A stretch of 64,000 bases of DNA from Sphingomonas panacisoli. GTDB taxonomy: Bacteria; Pseudomonadota; Alphaproteobacteria; Sphingomonadales; Sphingomonadaceae. The notes beneath the pieces were generated by a model, which saw only the letters and a program-made list of their open reading frames with translations, was not told the origin of the DNA and ran no database searches. The translations under genes were made by a program, and so were the position numbers. The stretch lies in NCBI RefSeq assembly GCF_007859635.1, contig NZ_CP042306.1:1-64000 (forward strand). The letters run 5' to 3'. Shown piece after piece: positions 39,943 to 49,010 of the stretch. Position 1 is the stretch's first letter. Every line of letters starts with the position of its first letter.

Positions 39943-40947
39943 TCACGCTCCGACGGTTTGCTCGATGACACCGAAGATCGGGTGGTGCTTGTCGTCCTCC
40001 GCCCAGATGCGGATGGTGTCACCCGCCTTGAGGAACGGCGTGACCGGCTTGCCGCCGTTGATCGTCTCGATCGTGCGGATCTCGGCGAGGCAGGAATAAC
40101 CGACGCCACCCTCGGCGATCGGTTTGCCGGGGCCGCCATCGCTGTCGCGGTTGGATACGGTACCCGACCCGACGATCGTTCCGGCGCCAAGTCTCCGGGT
40201 CTTCGCCGCGTGCGCGACGAGCGTGCCGAAGTCGAAGGTCATATCCTCGCCCGCCTCGGCACGACCGAACGGCTCGCCGTTGAGATCGACCATCAACTTG
40301 CGATGGAGCTTGCCGTCCTTCCACCAGTCGCCGAGCGCATCGGGCGTGACGAACACCGGCGAGAAGGCGCTGGCGGGCTTCGACTGGAAGAACCCGAACC
40401 CCTTGGCGAGTTCGCCGGGAATGAGGTTGCGCAAGGATACATCGTTGGTCAGCCCGACCAGCAGGATCGCGTCGAGCGCCTGCTCGCGGCTGGCGCCGAG
40501 CGGCACGTCGCCGGTCACCACCACGACCTCTGCCTCCAAGTCACAGCCCCAGCTTTCGTCGGCGAGCGGGATCGGGTCGCGCGGGCCCAGGAATCCGTCC
40601 GATCCGCCCTGGTACATGAGCGGGTCGTGCCAGAACGTATCGGGCATTTCCGCCGACCGCGCCTGCCGCACCAGGGCGACGTGGTTCACGTAGGCCGACC
40701 CGTCCGCCCATTGATAGGCGCGCGGCAACGGCGACGCGGCGTCGTGTTCGTGGAAGCGGTCGAGCGGGATCGCCTGGTTGCGCACGTCGGTCGCCAGCAC
40801 GATCAAATCGGGCAGCAGCCGGTCCCAATCGTCGAGCGCGGCTTGCAGGGTCGGCGCGATATGGCTGGCGTCGGCGCACCAGGCGAGGTCGTCCGACACC
40901 ACGACGAGCTTGCCGTCGCGTCCATGCTTCAGGCTGGCCAGTTTCAT
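39943..40947 (-). CDS. Fumarylacetoacetate hydrolase family protein
   Basis: A 334-residue enzyme from ATG 40947, with AGGAGAGC upstream; the longer reading overlapping the acyl-CoA dehydrogenase promoter is rejected. N-terminal region MKLASLKHGRDGKLVVVSDD; catalytic FAH domain with DPLMYQGGSDGFLGPRDPIP, the metal ligand block WGCDLEAEVVVVTGDVPLGA, VGLTNDVSLRNLIPGELAKG, FQSKPASAFSPVFVTPDALG and GAGTIVGSGTVSNRDSDGGP. The family cleaves C-C bonds of acylpyruvates, including fumarylacetoacetate in tyrosine breakdown. The exact substrate is not certain. Divergent from the acyl-CoA dehydrogenase gene. Confidence 0.88.
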   Translation of the reverse strand: MKLASLKHGRDGKLVVVSDDLAWCADASHIAPTLQAALDDWDRLLPDLIVLATDVRNQAIPLDRFHEHDAASPLPRAYQWADGSAYVNHVALVRQARSAEMPDTFWHDPLMYQGGSDGFLGPRDPIPLADESWGCDLEAEVVVVTGDVPLGASREQALDAILLVGLTNDVSLRNLIPGELAKGFGFFQSKPASAFSPVFVTPDALGDWWKDGKLHRKLMVDLNGEPFGRAEAGEDMTFDFGTLVAHAAKTRRLGAGTIVGSGTVSNRDSDGGPGKPIAEGGVGYSCLAEIRTIETINGGKPVTPFLKAGDTIRIWAEDDKHHPIFGVIEQTVGA

Positions 40948-41053
40948 GCGCTCTCCTTTTCTTGTGGCCACGACCCTAGCCGCACCGACGGGGGATTGAC
41001 CAGCCGCCCGCTTGCCCGCCACACCAAGGAAAAGGTTGCAGGAGAGGACTGAT

Positions 41054-42208
41054 ATGACCCCCGACACCGTCCCCGGGCGTTCCGCATACAACGAGGATCA
41101 CGAGGCGTTCCGCCAGACCGTGCGGTCTTTCCTGCAGAAGGAAGGCGTGCCGAACGTCGGCGAGTGGGAGAAGAATCGCCTCGTCCCCAAGGAATTCTGG
41201 GCAAAGGCCGGCGAAATCGGGATGCTGTGTCCGACCGTGCCGGAGGAATATGGTGGGCTGGGGCTCGATTTCGGGTACAATGCGATCGTCGATGAGGAGA
41301 TGTCGTATATCGGCGTCCCCGCGGGCTTCTCGCTCCAGTCCGACATCGTTTGCGGTTATCTCGAAAGCTACGGCTCCGAAGAGCAGAAGAAGCAATGGCT
41401 GCCGCGCCTGGTCTCGGGCGAAACCATCACCGCGATCGCGATGACCGAGCCGGGGACGGGTTCCGACCTGCAATCGATCCGCACCTCGGCGAAAAAGGAC
41501 GGCAACCATTACGTCGTCAACGGCAGTAAGACCTATATCACCAACGGCCAGAACGCCGATCTGGTGCTGGTCGTCGCCAAGACCGATCCCGACGCGAAGC
41601 CTGCCTATAAGGGCATGTCGATCATCCTGATCGAGGCCGACCGCGAGGGGTTCAAGCGGGGGCGCAAGCTCGACAAGATCGGCCAGGACGCGGCCGACAC
41701 GTCGGAACTGTTCTTCGAGGACGTGCGCGTCCCGATGACCAATTGCCTGGGTGAGGAGGGGAAGGGCTTCATCTATCTGATGAGCCAGTTGCCGCAGGAA
41801 CGCCTGTCGATCGCGGTCGGCACGCAGGCGTCGGCGCAGAAGGCGTTCGACGAGACGGTCGAGTTCACCAAGACGCGCAAGGCGTTTGCGGGAATGGTGT
41901 TCGATTTCCAGAACACCAAGTTCGTGCTCGCCGATCTTGCCGCCAAACTTCAGGTCGGCTGGGCGCACCTCGACTGGGCGATCCAGCGGCATCTGAAGGG
42001 CGAACTCACGCCGACCGAGGGCGCAGCCGCCAAGCTGTGGCACACCGAGCTGCAATGGGAGGTGATGGACAAGTGCCTCCAGCTGCATGGCGGCGCCGGC
42101 TACATGAACGAATACCCCATCGCGCGGATGTGGCGCGCGGCGCGAGTGTCGCGGATCTACGGCGGGACCAACGAGATCATGAAGGAGCTGATCGGGCGGA
42201 GTCTCTAG
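41054..42208 (+). CDS. Acyl-CoA dehydrogenase
   Basis: A 384-residue FAD enzyme from ATG 41054 (GCAGGAGAGG upstream). Features in order: NEDHEAFRQTVRSFLQKEGV, GMLCPTVPEEYGGLGLDFGY, the flavin loop TAIAMTEPGTGSDLQSIRTS, YITNGQNADLVLVVAKTD, GFIYLMSQLPQERLSIAVGT, CLQLHGGAGYMNEYPIARMW, and RVSRIYGGTNEIMKELIGRS with the glutamate that acts as catalytic base in most short/long-chain members. It introduces the 2,3-double bond in beta-oxidation or branched-chain catabolism; the nearby BCKDH operon fits either. Confidence 0.92.
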   Translation: MTPDTVPGRSAYNEDHEAFRQTVRSFLQKEGVPNVGEWEKNRLVPKEFWAKAGEIGMLCPTVPEEYGGLGLDFGYNAIVDEEMSYIGVPAGFSLQSDIVCGYLESYGSEEQKKQWLPRLVSGETITAIAMTEPGTGSDLQSIRTSAKKDGNHYVVNGSKTYITNGQNADLVLVVAKTDPDAKPAYKGMSIILIEADREGFKRGRKLDKIGQDAADTSELFFEDVRVPMTNCLGEEGKGFIYLMSQLPQERLSIAVGTQASAQKAFDETVEFTKTRKAFAGMVFDFQNTKFVLADLAAKLQVGWAHLDWAIQRHLKGELTPTEGAAAKLWHTELQWEVMDKCLQLHGGAGYMNEYPIARMWRAARVSRIYGGTNEIMKELIGRSL

Positions 42209-42215
42209 GCTCTGC

Positions 42216-42318
42216 TCTCCCCTCCCTGGAAGGGGGGGGCCGGGGGTGGGTAGGTGGTGAGGACAGGTCTCGCTTCCAACCCACCCACCCCTAACCCCTC
42301 CCTTCCAGGGAGGGGAAC
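42216..42318. repeat. Intergenic inverted repeat, CCCTCCCTGGAAGGG type
   Basis: The left arm TCCCCTCCCTGGAAGGGG with GGGGGTGGGT is mirrored by ACCCACCCCTA and CCCCTCCCTTCCAGGGAGGGGA on the right. Each arm is itself near-palindromic, a design typical of dispersed intergenic repeats. It separates convergent genes and could act as a bidirectional terminator. Its right arm encodes the last codons of the ABC-F gene. Confidence 0.75.
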
Positions 42319-43901
42319 GGAAGTATCACCTCCCGCTCCACGCCAATCGCCTGCAGAAACGCCGCGTCGTGGCTGACCACGAGCAGCGCGCCATCGTAAC
42401 CGCGTAGCGCCGTTTCCAGCACCTCGATCGAATCGAGGTCGAGATGGTTGGTCGGCTCGTCGAGCAACAGCAGTTGCGGTGGTCGCGCGACCGACAGCAC
42501 GCACGCTAGCCCCGCGCGCAGCCGCTCGCCGCCCGACAGCGTACCGACGATCCGCTCGGCCGCGACGTTACGAAACGCGAAGCGCGCGAGTGCGGCATAG
42601 GCGTCATTCTCGCTCAGGTCGGGGTTGAGCGCGCGCAGATTGGCAAGGATCGTCGTGTCGCGATCGAGCAAGCCGACATGCTGGTCGAGCAACGCCATTC
42701 GGTCCGACCGCCACACGCTGCCCGCGACCGGTTCGATCTCGCCGACGGCAAGCGCCAATATGCTCGTCTTGCCGGTGCCGTTGGCGCCGGTCAGCGCGAC
42801 GCGCTCGGGACCGCGGATGGAAAGGTCGATCGGCCCGATTCGCCGCCCTGCGCGTTCCATCACCGCCTGCTCGATCCGCAACAACTCACGCGACGAGGAT
42901 AGCCCGCTGGGCGGCAAGTCGATGGCGAGCGGCGTCACCAGCTCGATCCGCGACCGCGCGTTGTCGTGCGCGGATTCAGCGTCGCCGATCTGGCGGTCGG
43001 CGAGATGGCTGATGCGGCCCGCCGTTGCCTCGGCCCGGCGTTTCATCGCGCCGAGCAGGATTCGGGGCGCGCTGCCCGAGGCGCCGAACGCGCGCCCGGT
43101 CTTGTCGCGCCGCGCCTGCTTCTCGCGTTGCGTCTGTGCCGCGCGCTCGGCCTGACGAAGGCCGGTTTCGGCCCGGTCGAGGTCGGCGGTGGCCGCCGCG
43201 CGTTCGGCGTCGCGGATGGCGACGAAGTCGGACCAGCCGCCGGTGACCAGCCGGCAACCGACCGGGGCCAGTTCGACGATCCGCTCCATCGATTCCAGCA
43301 AGGCGCGGTCGTGGCTCGCGACCACGACGCCGCCATTCCACCTTGCGATCAGATCGGCGATCGCGGTGCGGCCGTCGGCGTCGAGATTGTTGGTCGGTTC
43401 GTCGAGCAGCAGCAGGTCGGGCGCGGCGATGGTCTCGCGCGCGACCGCGATCCGCGTGCGCTGCCCACCGCTTAGCGTTGCCAGCGGGCGCTCCAGGTCA
43501 ATCCCAACCAACCCGACCGCGTCGAGCGCGGCGGCGATCCGCTCGTCGAGCGTCCAATCGGCCGCGGCGAAATCGGCTTCGTCGCCGTTGCCCGCTTCGA
43601 TGCGCTGCAGTCGCGCGAGCGGTTCGGCGACGTCGAGCGCCTGGGCGAGGCTGATCGTCGGATCGGGCCAGTCCTGCTGCAGCAACGCGATTTTTCCGGC
43701 GCACGTGATGCTGCCGGCTGCGGGCGTTACGTCGCCCACCATCGCGCGAAGCAGCGTCGATTTGCCGCAGCCGTTACGCCCGACCAACGCGGAGCGCTGA
43801 CGGCCGAACGAAAGCGTCAGATCGTGAAAAAGCGGACGGCCGTCAGGCGTCGAGAGCGACAGCGAATCCAAAGTGACGAAGGCAGTATTTGGGGAAGACA
43901 T
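42291..43901 (-). CDS. ABC-F family ATP-binding protein
   Basis: A 536-residue soluble protein with two ABC domains and no membrane segments. First site: Walker A GRNGCGKST, signature LSGGQRTRIAVAR, Walker B LLLLDEPTNNLDADG. A charged linker follows (AERAAQTQREKQARRDKTGR). Second site: GANGTGKTS, LSGGERLRAGLA, LLLLDEPTNHLDLDSIEVLE and a switch H in VVSHDAAFL. ABC-F proteins act on the ribosome, as translation or antibiotic-protection factors. The last residues (LPFPSLEGRG) are encoded by the intergenic repeat, so the native end may have been extended. Confidence 0.92.
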   Translation of the reverse strand: MSSPNTAFVTLDSLSLSTPDGRPLFHDLTLSFGRQRSALVGRNGCGKSTLLRAMVGDVTPAAGSITCAGKIALLQQDWPDPTISLAQALDVAEPLARLQRIEAGNGDEADFAAADWTLDERIAAALDAVGLVGIDLERPLATLSGGQRTRIAVARETIAAPDLLLLDEPTNNLDADGRTAIADLIARWNGGVVVASHDRALLESMERIVELAPVGCRLVTGGWSDFVAIRDAERAAATADLDRAETGLRQAERAAQTQREKQARRDKTGRAFGASGSAPRILLGAMKRRAEATAGRISHLADRQIGDAESAHDNARSRIELVTPLAIDLPPSGLSSSRELLRIEQAVMERAGRRIGPIDLSIRGPERVALTGANGTGKTSILALAVGEIEPVAGSVWRSDRMALLDQHVGLLDRDTTILANLRALNPDLSENDAYAALARFAFRNVAAERIVGTLSGGERLRAGLACVLSVARPPQLLLLDEPTNHLDLDSIEVLETALRGYDGALLVVSHDAAFLQAIGVEREVILPFPSLEGRG

Positions 43902-44047
43902 AATTCACCTGAGCAAGAGAAACGGATCGGGCGATCGCGTTCTTGGTCAAGGGTGCCTCCATCGTCGGCGGGCGGGTTTGCCCGGCTTCGCGGATCGATA
44001 TAGGCTGTCCGCCGTTCCCCGTCATCCCCGGATAAAGGAGCGTTTCG

Positions 44048-44392
44048 ATGCACAAGCCGATCCTCGCCGCCGCCGCATTTGTCGCCTGCGCCACCGCCGC
44101 GCCGGCCTATGCCAAGGAAGCGCGCTGTGTGATCGATTCGGAGGGCGTGAGCTATAACGGCCCTTGCAACTATACGGTCGCCAAGGGCGGCACGTTCACG
44201 GTCACGCCGCCGCACGGCCGCGGGTTCGGCGGGGAGACGCTCAGTATCACGGTCTACGTCACGCGGCCCGGGTTCGGCGAGATCCGCGGGCTGACCGAGG
44301 CGGGGATCAATTCGCGCTGGGGTCAGGCTCGCCGCTCGCGCCGCGACGCTGCGTGTTGGCAGGGGAATGGCTTCTCCGTCTGCGTCTATTGA
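44048..44392 (+). CDS. Small exported cysteine-containing protein, function unknown
   Basis: A 114-residue protein with AAAGGAG upstream. The signal peptide MHKPILAAAAFVACATAAPA is cleaved near YA/KEA. The mature part starts EARCVIDSEGVSYNGPCNYT and ends DAACWQGNGFSVCVY, giving four cysteines that could form two disulfides. A conserved periplasmic fold is likely, but I do not recognise a family. It is divergent from the ABC-F gene. Confidence 0.75.
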   Translation: MHKPILAAAAFVACATAAPAYAKEARCVIDSEGVSYNGPCNYTVAKGGTFTVTPPHGRGFGGETLSITVYVTRPGFGEIRGLTEAGINSRWGQARRSRRDAACWQGNGFSVCVY

Positions 44393-44411
44393 GGCTGCAC
44401 CGCCCGCAACC

Positions 44412-44440
44412 TTGACTTTTTGCACTGCAGCATACATATG
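44412..44440 (+). promoter_or_regulatory. Candidate promoter of the DEAD-box helicase gene
   Basis: TTGACT (44412-44417) and CATATG (44435-44440) are 17 bases apart. A start near 44,447 would give a leader of about 150 bases before the helicase ATG. Long leaders are common for cold-regulated RNA helicase genes. The -10 match is weak. Confidence 0.35.
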
Positions 44441-44598
44441 GCCTGCATCGAGGCGTTATAGCAGCGTGATCGTTCCGTCAGGAACCGGCTCCGCCTCGGT
44501 CGTTCAAGCGACAGGCTTCCCAAGTCACGCGGGGTGTCAATTTACCCCCGCCGCCCGTGCGCCGTTTCGGCGCGCGTGAGGCATTCAAGAAAGATTCC

Positions 44599-45981
44599 AT
44601 GACCAAATTCGCTCATCTCGGTCTTGCCGAGCCGCTCGTCCGTGCGCTCGAGGCCAAGGGCTACACCACGCCGACCCCGATTCAGGAGCAGGCGATCCCC
44701 ACCGTACTCGAAGGCCGCGACCTGCTCGGCATCGCACAGACCGGGACCGGCAAGACCGCTGCATTCGTGCTGCCGTCGATCCAGCGCCTCGTCGAAAGCG
44801 GCAAGCGCGTCCTGCCGACGCATTGCCGGATGCTCGTCCTCGCGCCGACCCGCGAGCTCGCCAGCCAGATCGCCGACAGCGCGCGCGAATACGGCAAGTT
44901 CAGCCGCATCTCGGTCGCGACCGTGTTCGGCGGCACCAGCCTCAACAAGAACCGTCAGGACATGAGCCGCGGCGTGGACATCCTCGTCGCGACGCCGGGC
45001 CGCCTGATCGACCTGGTCGAACAGCGCTTCGTCAGCCTTCAGCTGATCGAGACCTTGGTACTCGACGAAGCCGACCAGATGCTCGACCTGGGCTTCATCC
45101 ATGCGCTCAAGAAGATCGTGAAGATGGTGCCGCGCCAGCGTCAGACCCTGTTCTTCTCGGCGACGATGCCGCAGTCGATCCGCACCCTGGCCGACCAGTT
45201 CATCACCAACCCGGCGACCGTCACGATCAAGCCTGCGGCGACGACGGCGGAGCGCGTCGATCAGTACGCGACCTTCGTCAACCAGACCGAAAAGCAGTCG
45301 CTGCTGACGATCACGCTGGCCGATCCGTCGATCGACCGCGCACTCGTCTTCACGCGGACCAAGCATGGCGCCGACCGCGTCGTGCGGCTGTTGGGCCAGA
45401 ACGGCATCGCCGCCAACGCGATCCACGGCAACAAGTCGCAGCCGCAGCGCGAGCGCGCGCTCGCCGCATTCAAGTCGGGCGACGTGCCGATCCTGGTCGC
45501 GACCGACATCGCCGCACGCGGCATCGACGTGTCGGGGGTCAGCCATGTCATCAACTTCGAGCTGCCCAACGTGCCCGAGCAGTACGTCCACCGCATCGGT
45601 CGGACGGCGCGCGCCGGCAACGACGGCATCGCGGTCAGCTTCGTGGCCGACGACGAGAAGCCGTACCTGCGCGATATCGAAAAGACGATCCGCCAGAAGG
45701 TGCCGCTGAAGGCGCTGCCCGAAGGTTTCATGGCCGAAGCCGCGCGGCTCGCGTCGGTACGCAAGAAGGCCGGTCCGGTCGAGGTACCGCGCGACGAACG
45801 TCCGCGCGGCCCCAGCGGCCAGCGCCCGCCGCGCAAGACGCACGACGCGCGGCCGACCGGCAACCGCTTCGGCGGGCGTCCCGGTGGCGGTGGCCAGGGT
45901 GGTCAGGGCGGTGGCAATCGCCGTCGTCGTGGGGGTCGCGGTGGCCAGGGCGGCGGTCCGCGGACCTCGGCTAACGCCTAA
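44599..45981 (+). CDS. rhlE: DEAD-box RNA helicase, RhlE type
   Basis: A 460-residue helicase from ATG 44599. The Q motif FAHLGLAEPLVRALEAKGYT with TPTPIQEQAIP is followed by motif I AQTGTGKTAAF, Ia APTRELASQI, Ib TPGRLIDL, II VLDEADQMLDLGF, III FFSATMPQSI, IV ALVFTRTKHGADRV, V VATDIAARGIDVSGVSHVIN and VI VHRIGRTARAG. The C-terminal tail after residue 400 is rich in Arg, Gly and Pro (RGGRGGQGGG), an RNA-binding extension. It remodels RNA in degradation or ribosome assembly. The upstream in-frame start at 44557 lacks a good ribosome-binding site. Confidence 0.94.
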   Translation: MTKFAHLGLAEPLVRALEAKGYTTPTPIQEQAIPTVLEGRDLLGIAQTGTGKTAAFVLPSIQRLVESGKRVLPTHCRMLVLAPTRELASQIADSAREYGKFSRISVATVFGGTSLNKNRQDMSRGVDILVATPGRLIDLVEQRFVSLQLIETLVLDEADQMLDLGFIHALKKIVKMVPRQRQTLFFSATMPQSIRTLADQFITNPATVTIKPAATTAERVDQYATFVNQTEKQSLLTITLADPSIDRALVFTRTKHGADRVVRLLGQNGIAANAIHGNKSQPQRERALAAFKSGDVPILVATDIAARGIDVSGVSHVINFELPNVPEQYVHRIGRTARAGNDGIAVSFVADDEKPYLRDIEKTIRQKVPLKALPEGFMAEAARLASVRKKAGPVEVPRDERPRGPSGQRPPRKTHDARPTGNRFGGRPGGGGQGGQGGGNRRRRGGRGGQGGGPRTSANA

Positions 45982-46113
45982 CCTTTCCTCTCATCGGAAG
46001 CGGTGAGGAGCAGCGATTCTGCAGGGTAGGGCGCGGCCGATAGCCGCCGCCCGCCATCCTCCCGCTTCCCGCGTTGCGCGTGGACCCCGCCCCTCGCCCA
46101 TGGGGAGAGCGGG

Positions 46114-46779
46114 CTAGGTCCGGACGCTCAACCACTCGCCTTCCGGTGCGCGCTCGGTGCGCAACCGGTTGGCGGGTTCATCAGGGTCTTCATACCCGAT
46201 CGCCATCCCGCAAAATAGCATCCGTCCGGACGGCGTTCCCAGGAATGTCTCGATCGTCTGCGGATAGACCGCCCAGCATTCCTGCGGGCAGGTCGCGAGG
46301 CCCGCTTCGACCGCGAGCAGCATCACATTCTGCAGGTACATGCCAAGGTCGGACCATTGCGGCGGCCCCATCCGGCGATCGACCGTGCAGAACAACGCCG
46401 CCGGCGCGCCGAAGAACTGGAAATTGCGCGCGAACCACATCCGTCGTGCGGCCTTATCTTCGCGCGGGATCCCGATGTGGCCGTACATTCCTTCACCCAC
46501 GGCGAACGTGCGGTCGCGATAGGGTGCGGTGAATTCGCGGGGGTAGATGTCGTAGCCCGGCGTTTCGGTCTCGCCGGCCGCGAGCTTGGCGGCCATAATC
46601 GCCTTCAATTCGCTCAGGCTGTCGCCCGTCACCAGATCGATATGCCAGGGCTGGATATTGCCCCCACTGGCGGCGCGCGCGGCCGCGCTCACGATGTCGC
46701 GGAGCACCGCCGTGTCCACGGCCTTGTTGAGGAATCCGCGCACCGACCGGCGCGCCGCGATGGCATCGGAAACGTTCAT
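46114..46779 (-). CDS. Nitroreductase family protein
   Basis: A 221-residue FMN enzyme from ATG 46779. The N-terminus MNVSDAIAARRSVRGFLNKA contains the RRSVRGF FMN phosphate motif. Further features are RAASGGNIQPWHIDLVTGDS, RNFQFFGAPAALFCTVDRRM, DLGMYLQNVMLLAVEAGLAT (with CPQ) and GMAIGYEDPDEPANRLRTER. It reduces nitroaromatics or quinones with NAD(P)H; the natural substrate is not known. Divergent from the DUF1993 gene. Confidence 0.88.
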   Translation of the reverse strand: MNVSDAIAARRSVRGFLNKAVDTAVLRDIVSAAARAASGGNIQPWHIDLVTGDSLSELKAIMAAKLAAGETETPGYDIYPREFTAPYRDRTFAVGEGMYGHIGIPREDKAARRMWFARNFQFFGAPAALFCTVDRRMGPPQWSDLGMYLQNVMLLAVEAGLATCPQECWAVYPQTIETFLGTPSGRMLFCGMAIGYEDPDEPANRLRTERAPEGEWLSVRT

Positions 46780-46851
46780 GCGTCGCACCCTTGCCGAGCC
46801 GCGAAAGCCCTGCAAGAGGCCAGCAAGAACTAATCGTCCGGGGAGGACACC

Positions 46852-47361
46852 ATGCCGATCACCATGTTCAGTTTCGTCGATCTGTACGACCGCACGCTCA
46901 ACTCGCTGTCGCATCTGATCGACAAGGGCGTGGCGTTCGCGACCGAGCAAGGCATCGATCCCGAATCGATCCTCGACTGGCGGCTGATCGACGACATGCA
47001 TCCCTTTCGTTTCCAGGCAGAAGTCGTGATCAGTTTCGCACGACAATGGACCGCGCGTGCCGCCGGGTCGCCGGTGCCGGACCGGCTGAGCGACACCGTG
47101 ACGCTCGCCGATCTACGCGCCGGGATAGCCGCGGCGCGCGCCGACCTCGCGGCGCTGACGCCCGAACAATTCGCCGGACGCGACGACGAGCCGATGACGA
47201 TCCAGATCACCGACGCGATGGAACCGACGTTGCCCACCGGCCAGTGGCTGTCGGTATTCGCGACGACCAACATCTATTTCCACCTGTCGATGGCGTATGC
47301 GATCCTGCGGATGAGGGGCGTGCCGATCGGCAAGATCGACCTGTTCGCCGGAAGGCTCTGA
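46852..47361 (+). CDS. DUF1993 family protein
   Basis: A 169-residue helical protein starting MPITMFSFVDLYDRTLNSLS with GGGAGGA upstream. LIDDMHPFRFQAEVVISFAR, DLRAGIAAARADLAALTPEQ and a terminal YFHLSMAYAILRMRGVPIGK match DUF1993, a DinB-like four-helix fold. Histidines in the HPF and YFHLSMAY segments could bind metal. The function of the family is unknown. Confidence 0.85.
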   Translation: MPITMFSFVDLYDRTLNSLSHLIDKGVAFATEQGIDPESILDWRLIDDMHPFRFQAEVVISFARQWTARAAGSPVPDRLSDTVTLADLRAGIAAARADLAALTPEQFAGRDDEPMTIQITDAMEPTLPTGQWLSVFATTNIYFHLSMAYAILRMRGVPIGKIDLFAGRL

Positions 47362-47411
47362 CGCACGCAATTGCGTTTCGCGTTTGGCCGGCGGTGGGGT
47401 AGGCTTACCGC

Positions 47412-48215
47412 ATGGAAGAGGCAGTTCCGCCGCCCGAGCCCGAGCCTGCCCCTCTTCCGGCATTCGATACGCGCATCATCTATCGCCACCGCCTGGCGAC
47501 CCGCATCTGGCACTGGATCAACGCCGTCACGATCTTCGTCATGATCGGCAGCGGGATCGGCATCCTGCAGGCGCATCCGCGTTTCTATTGGGGGCAATAC
47601 GGCGCCAATCCCGATCACCCGTGGTTCCAGATGGCGTGGCTGCCGGCGTGGCTCAACCAGTGGCTCGACCTGATGACGATCCCGGCGAGCTACAATCTCG
47701 CCATATCGCGGCGCTGGCACCTGACCTTCGCGCTGGTGCTGGGATTCGGGTTGCTCGCCTTCATGATCGCGAGCCTGATCAACCGCCACTTCCAGCGCGA
47801 CTTGCGCGTCCGGGCGAAGGAGGTCGCGCCGAAGCATCTGGCCGCCGATGTCGTCGCGCACGCCAGGTTCGACTTCCATAATCCCGATGATCCCGCCGCC
47901 TATAACACGCTACAGAAACTGTCCTACGTCGCCACGATCTTCGTGCTGATCCCGGCCATGATCCTGACCGGGCTCGCCATGTCGCCGGCGATGGATGCGG
48001 CGTGGCCGTGGTTGCTCGACATCTTCGGCGGACGGCAATCGGCGCGGTCGATCCATTTCATCGCGGCGGCGTTGCTGGTCGGGTTCATCATCGTGCATCT
48101 GGCGCTCGTGATCCTGGCCGGGCCGGTCGGCGAGGTGATGTCGATGATCACCGGGCGTTGGAAATTGCCGGAGGTGCGGGTCCAGCCGGAACCCGAGCCG
48201 GAGCCCGCCGAATGA
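47412..48215 (+). CDS. Cytochrome b/b6 (b561-type) membrane subunit
   Basis: A 267-residue integral membrane protein. A Pro/Glu-rich N-terminus precedes four to five helices with histidines suited to ligate two b hemes: RIWHWINAVTIFVMIG, RRWHLTFALVLGFGLLAFMI, ARSIHFIAAALLVGFIIVHL. It ends in another Pro/Glu run (EPEPEPAE). Its TGA overlaps the ATG of the molybdoenzyme gene, so it probably feeds or takes electrons from that protein at the membrane. Confidence 0.88.
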   Translation: MEEAVPPPEPEPAPLPAFDTRIIYRHRLATRIWHWINAVTIFVMIGSGIGILQAHPRFYWGQYGANPDHPWFQMAWLPAWLNQWLDLMTIPASYNLAISRRWHLTFALVLGFGLLAFMIASLINRHFQRDLRVRAKEVAPKHLAADVVAHARFDFHNPDDPAAYNTLQKLSYVATIFVLIPAMILTGLAMSPAMDAAWPWLLDIFGGRQSARSIHFIAAALLVGFIIVHLALVILAGPVGEVMSMITGRWKLPEVRVQPEPEPEPAE

Positions 48216-48970
48216 CGATCGTCACGCGCCGCGCGCTGGTGGGATTCGGTGCCGCCGGGGCGGGTCTGCTGCTGTCGGGCTGCGACCAACTCGCCAATCA
48301 GCCGGGATTTCGCAAGATCCTGTTTTCGGGCGACAAGATCAACCGCGGACTGCAGCGTGCGCTCAGCGACCGCGCAACGCTCGCCCCTGAATTCCGTGCC
48401 GACCAGATGTCACCCAACTTTCGCGTCAACGGCACGCGCAACCCCAACACACCCGATTATAACGTACATGTCGCGAGCCGCTTCGCCGATTGGCGCGTGC
48501 AGATCGGCGGGCTGGTGGATCGCCCGCTATCGCTCAGCATTCCGGATCTCGGCGCGATGCCGCAACGCGCGCAGATCACGCGGCACGACTGCGTCGAAGG
48601 GTGGAGCGCGATCGGCAAGTGGCAGGGACCGATGCTCGGCACCGTGCTGCAGGCGGCAGGCGTGCGTACCTCCGCCCGCTACATCGTGTTCACTTGCGCC
48701 GACCTGTACAACGGCGCGCCCTACTACGAATCGATCGACATGGTCGATGCCTTCCACCCGCAGACCATCCTTGCCTGGGCGATGAATGACCAACGGCTGT
48801 CGGTCGGTCATGGCGCACCCGTCCGCCTGCGCGTCGAGCGCCAGCTCGGGTACAAGCACGCCAAATATGTCGCAAAGGTCGACGCGGTCGCCAGCCTGGA
48901 CGGGATCGGCCGCGGACAGGGCGGCTATTGGGAGGATGCGATCGGCTACGACTGGTACGCGGGAATCTAG
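48212..48970 (+). CDS. Molybdopterin-dependent oxidoreductase, Tat-exported lipoprotein
   Basis: A 252-residue protein of the sulfite-oxidase (MsrP-like) fold. The N-terminus MTIVTRRALVGFGAAGAGLL has twin arginines, followed by a lipobox LLSGC (Cys24), so it is likely a Tat-dependent lipoprotein. The molybdenum-coordinating cysteine is in TRHDCVEGWSAIGKWQG (Cys127). The end reads RVERQLGYKHAKYVAKVDAV. MsrP itself is soluble with an MsrQ partner; here the partner is a cytochrome b of different type. The substrate (a sulfoxide, sulfite or other oxyanion) is unknown. Confidence 0.88.
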   Translation: MTIVTRRALVGFGAAGAGLLLSGCDQLANQPGFRKILFSGDKINRGLQRALSDRATLAPEFRADQMSPNFRVNGTRNPNTPDYNVHVASRFADWRVQIGGLVDRPLSLSIPDLGAMPQRAQITRHDCVEGWSAIGKWQGPMLGTVLQAAGVRTSARYIVFTCADLYNGAPYYESIDMVDAFHPQTILAWAMNDQRLSVGHGAPVRLRVERQLGYKHAKYVAKVDAVASLDGIGRGQGGYWEDAIGYDWYAGI

Positions 48971-49010
48971 CCTTCCAATCGCCGCAATCGCGCACTAGCA
49001 GCCAGCCTCT

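Noticed and set aside
46780..47046. N-terminal extension of the nitroreductase into the DUF1993 gene
   Set aside because: The family start with RRSVRGF begins at 46779 and the extension is antisense to DUF1993.
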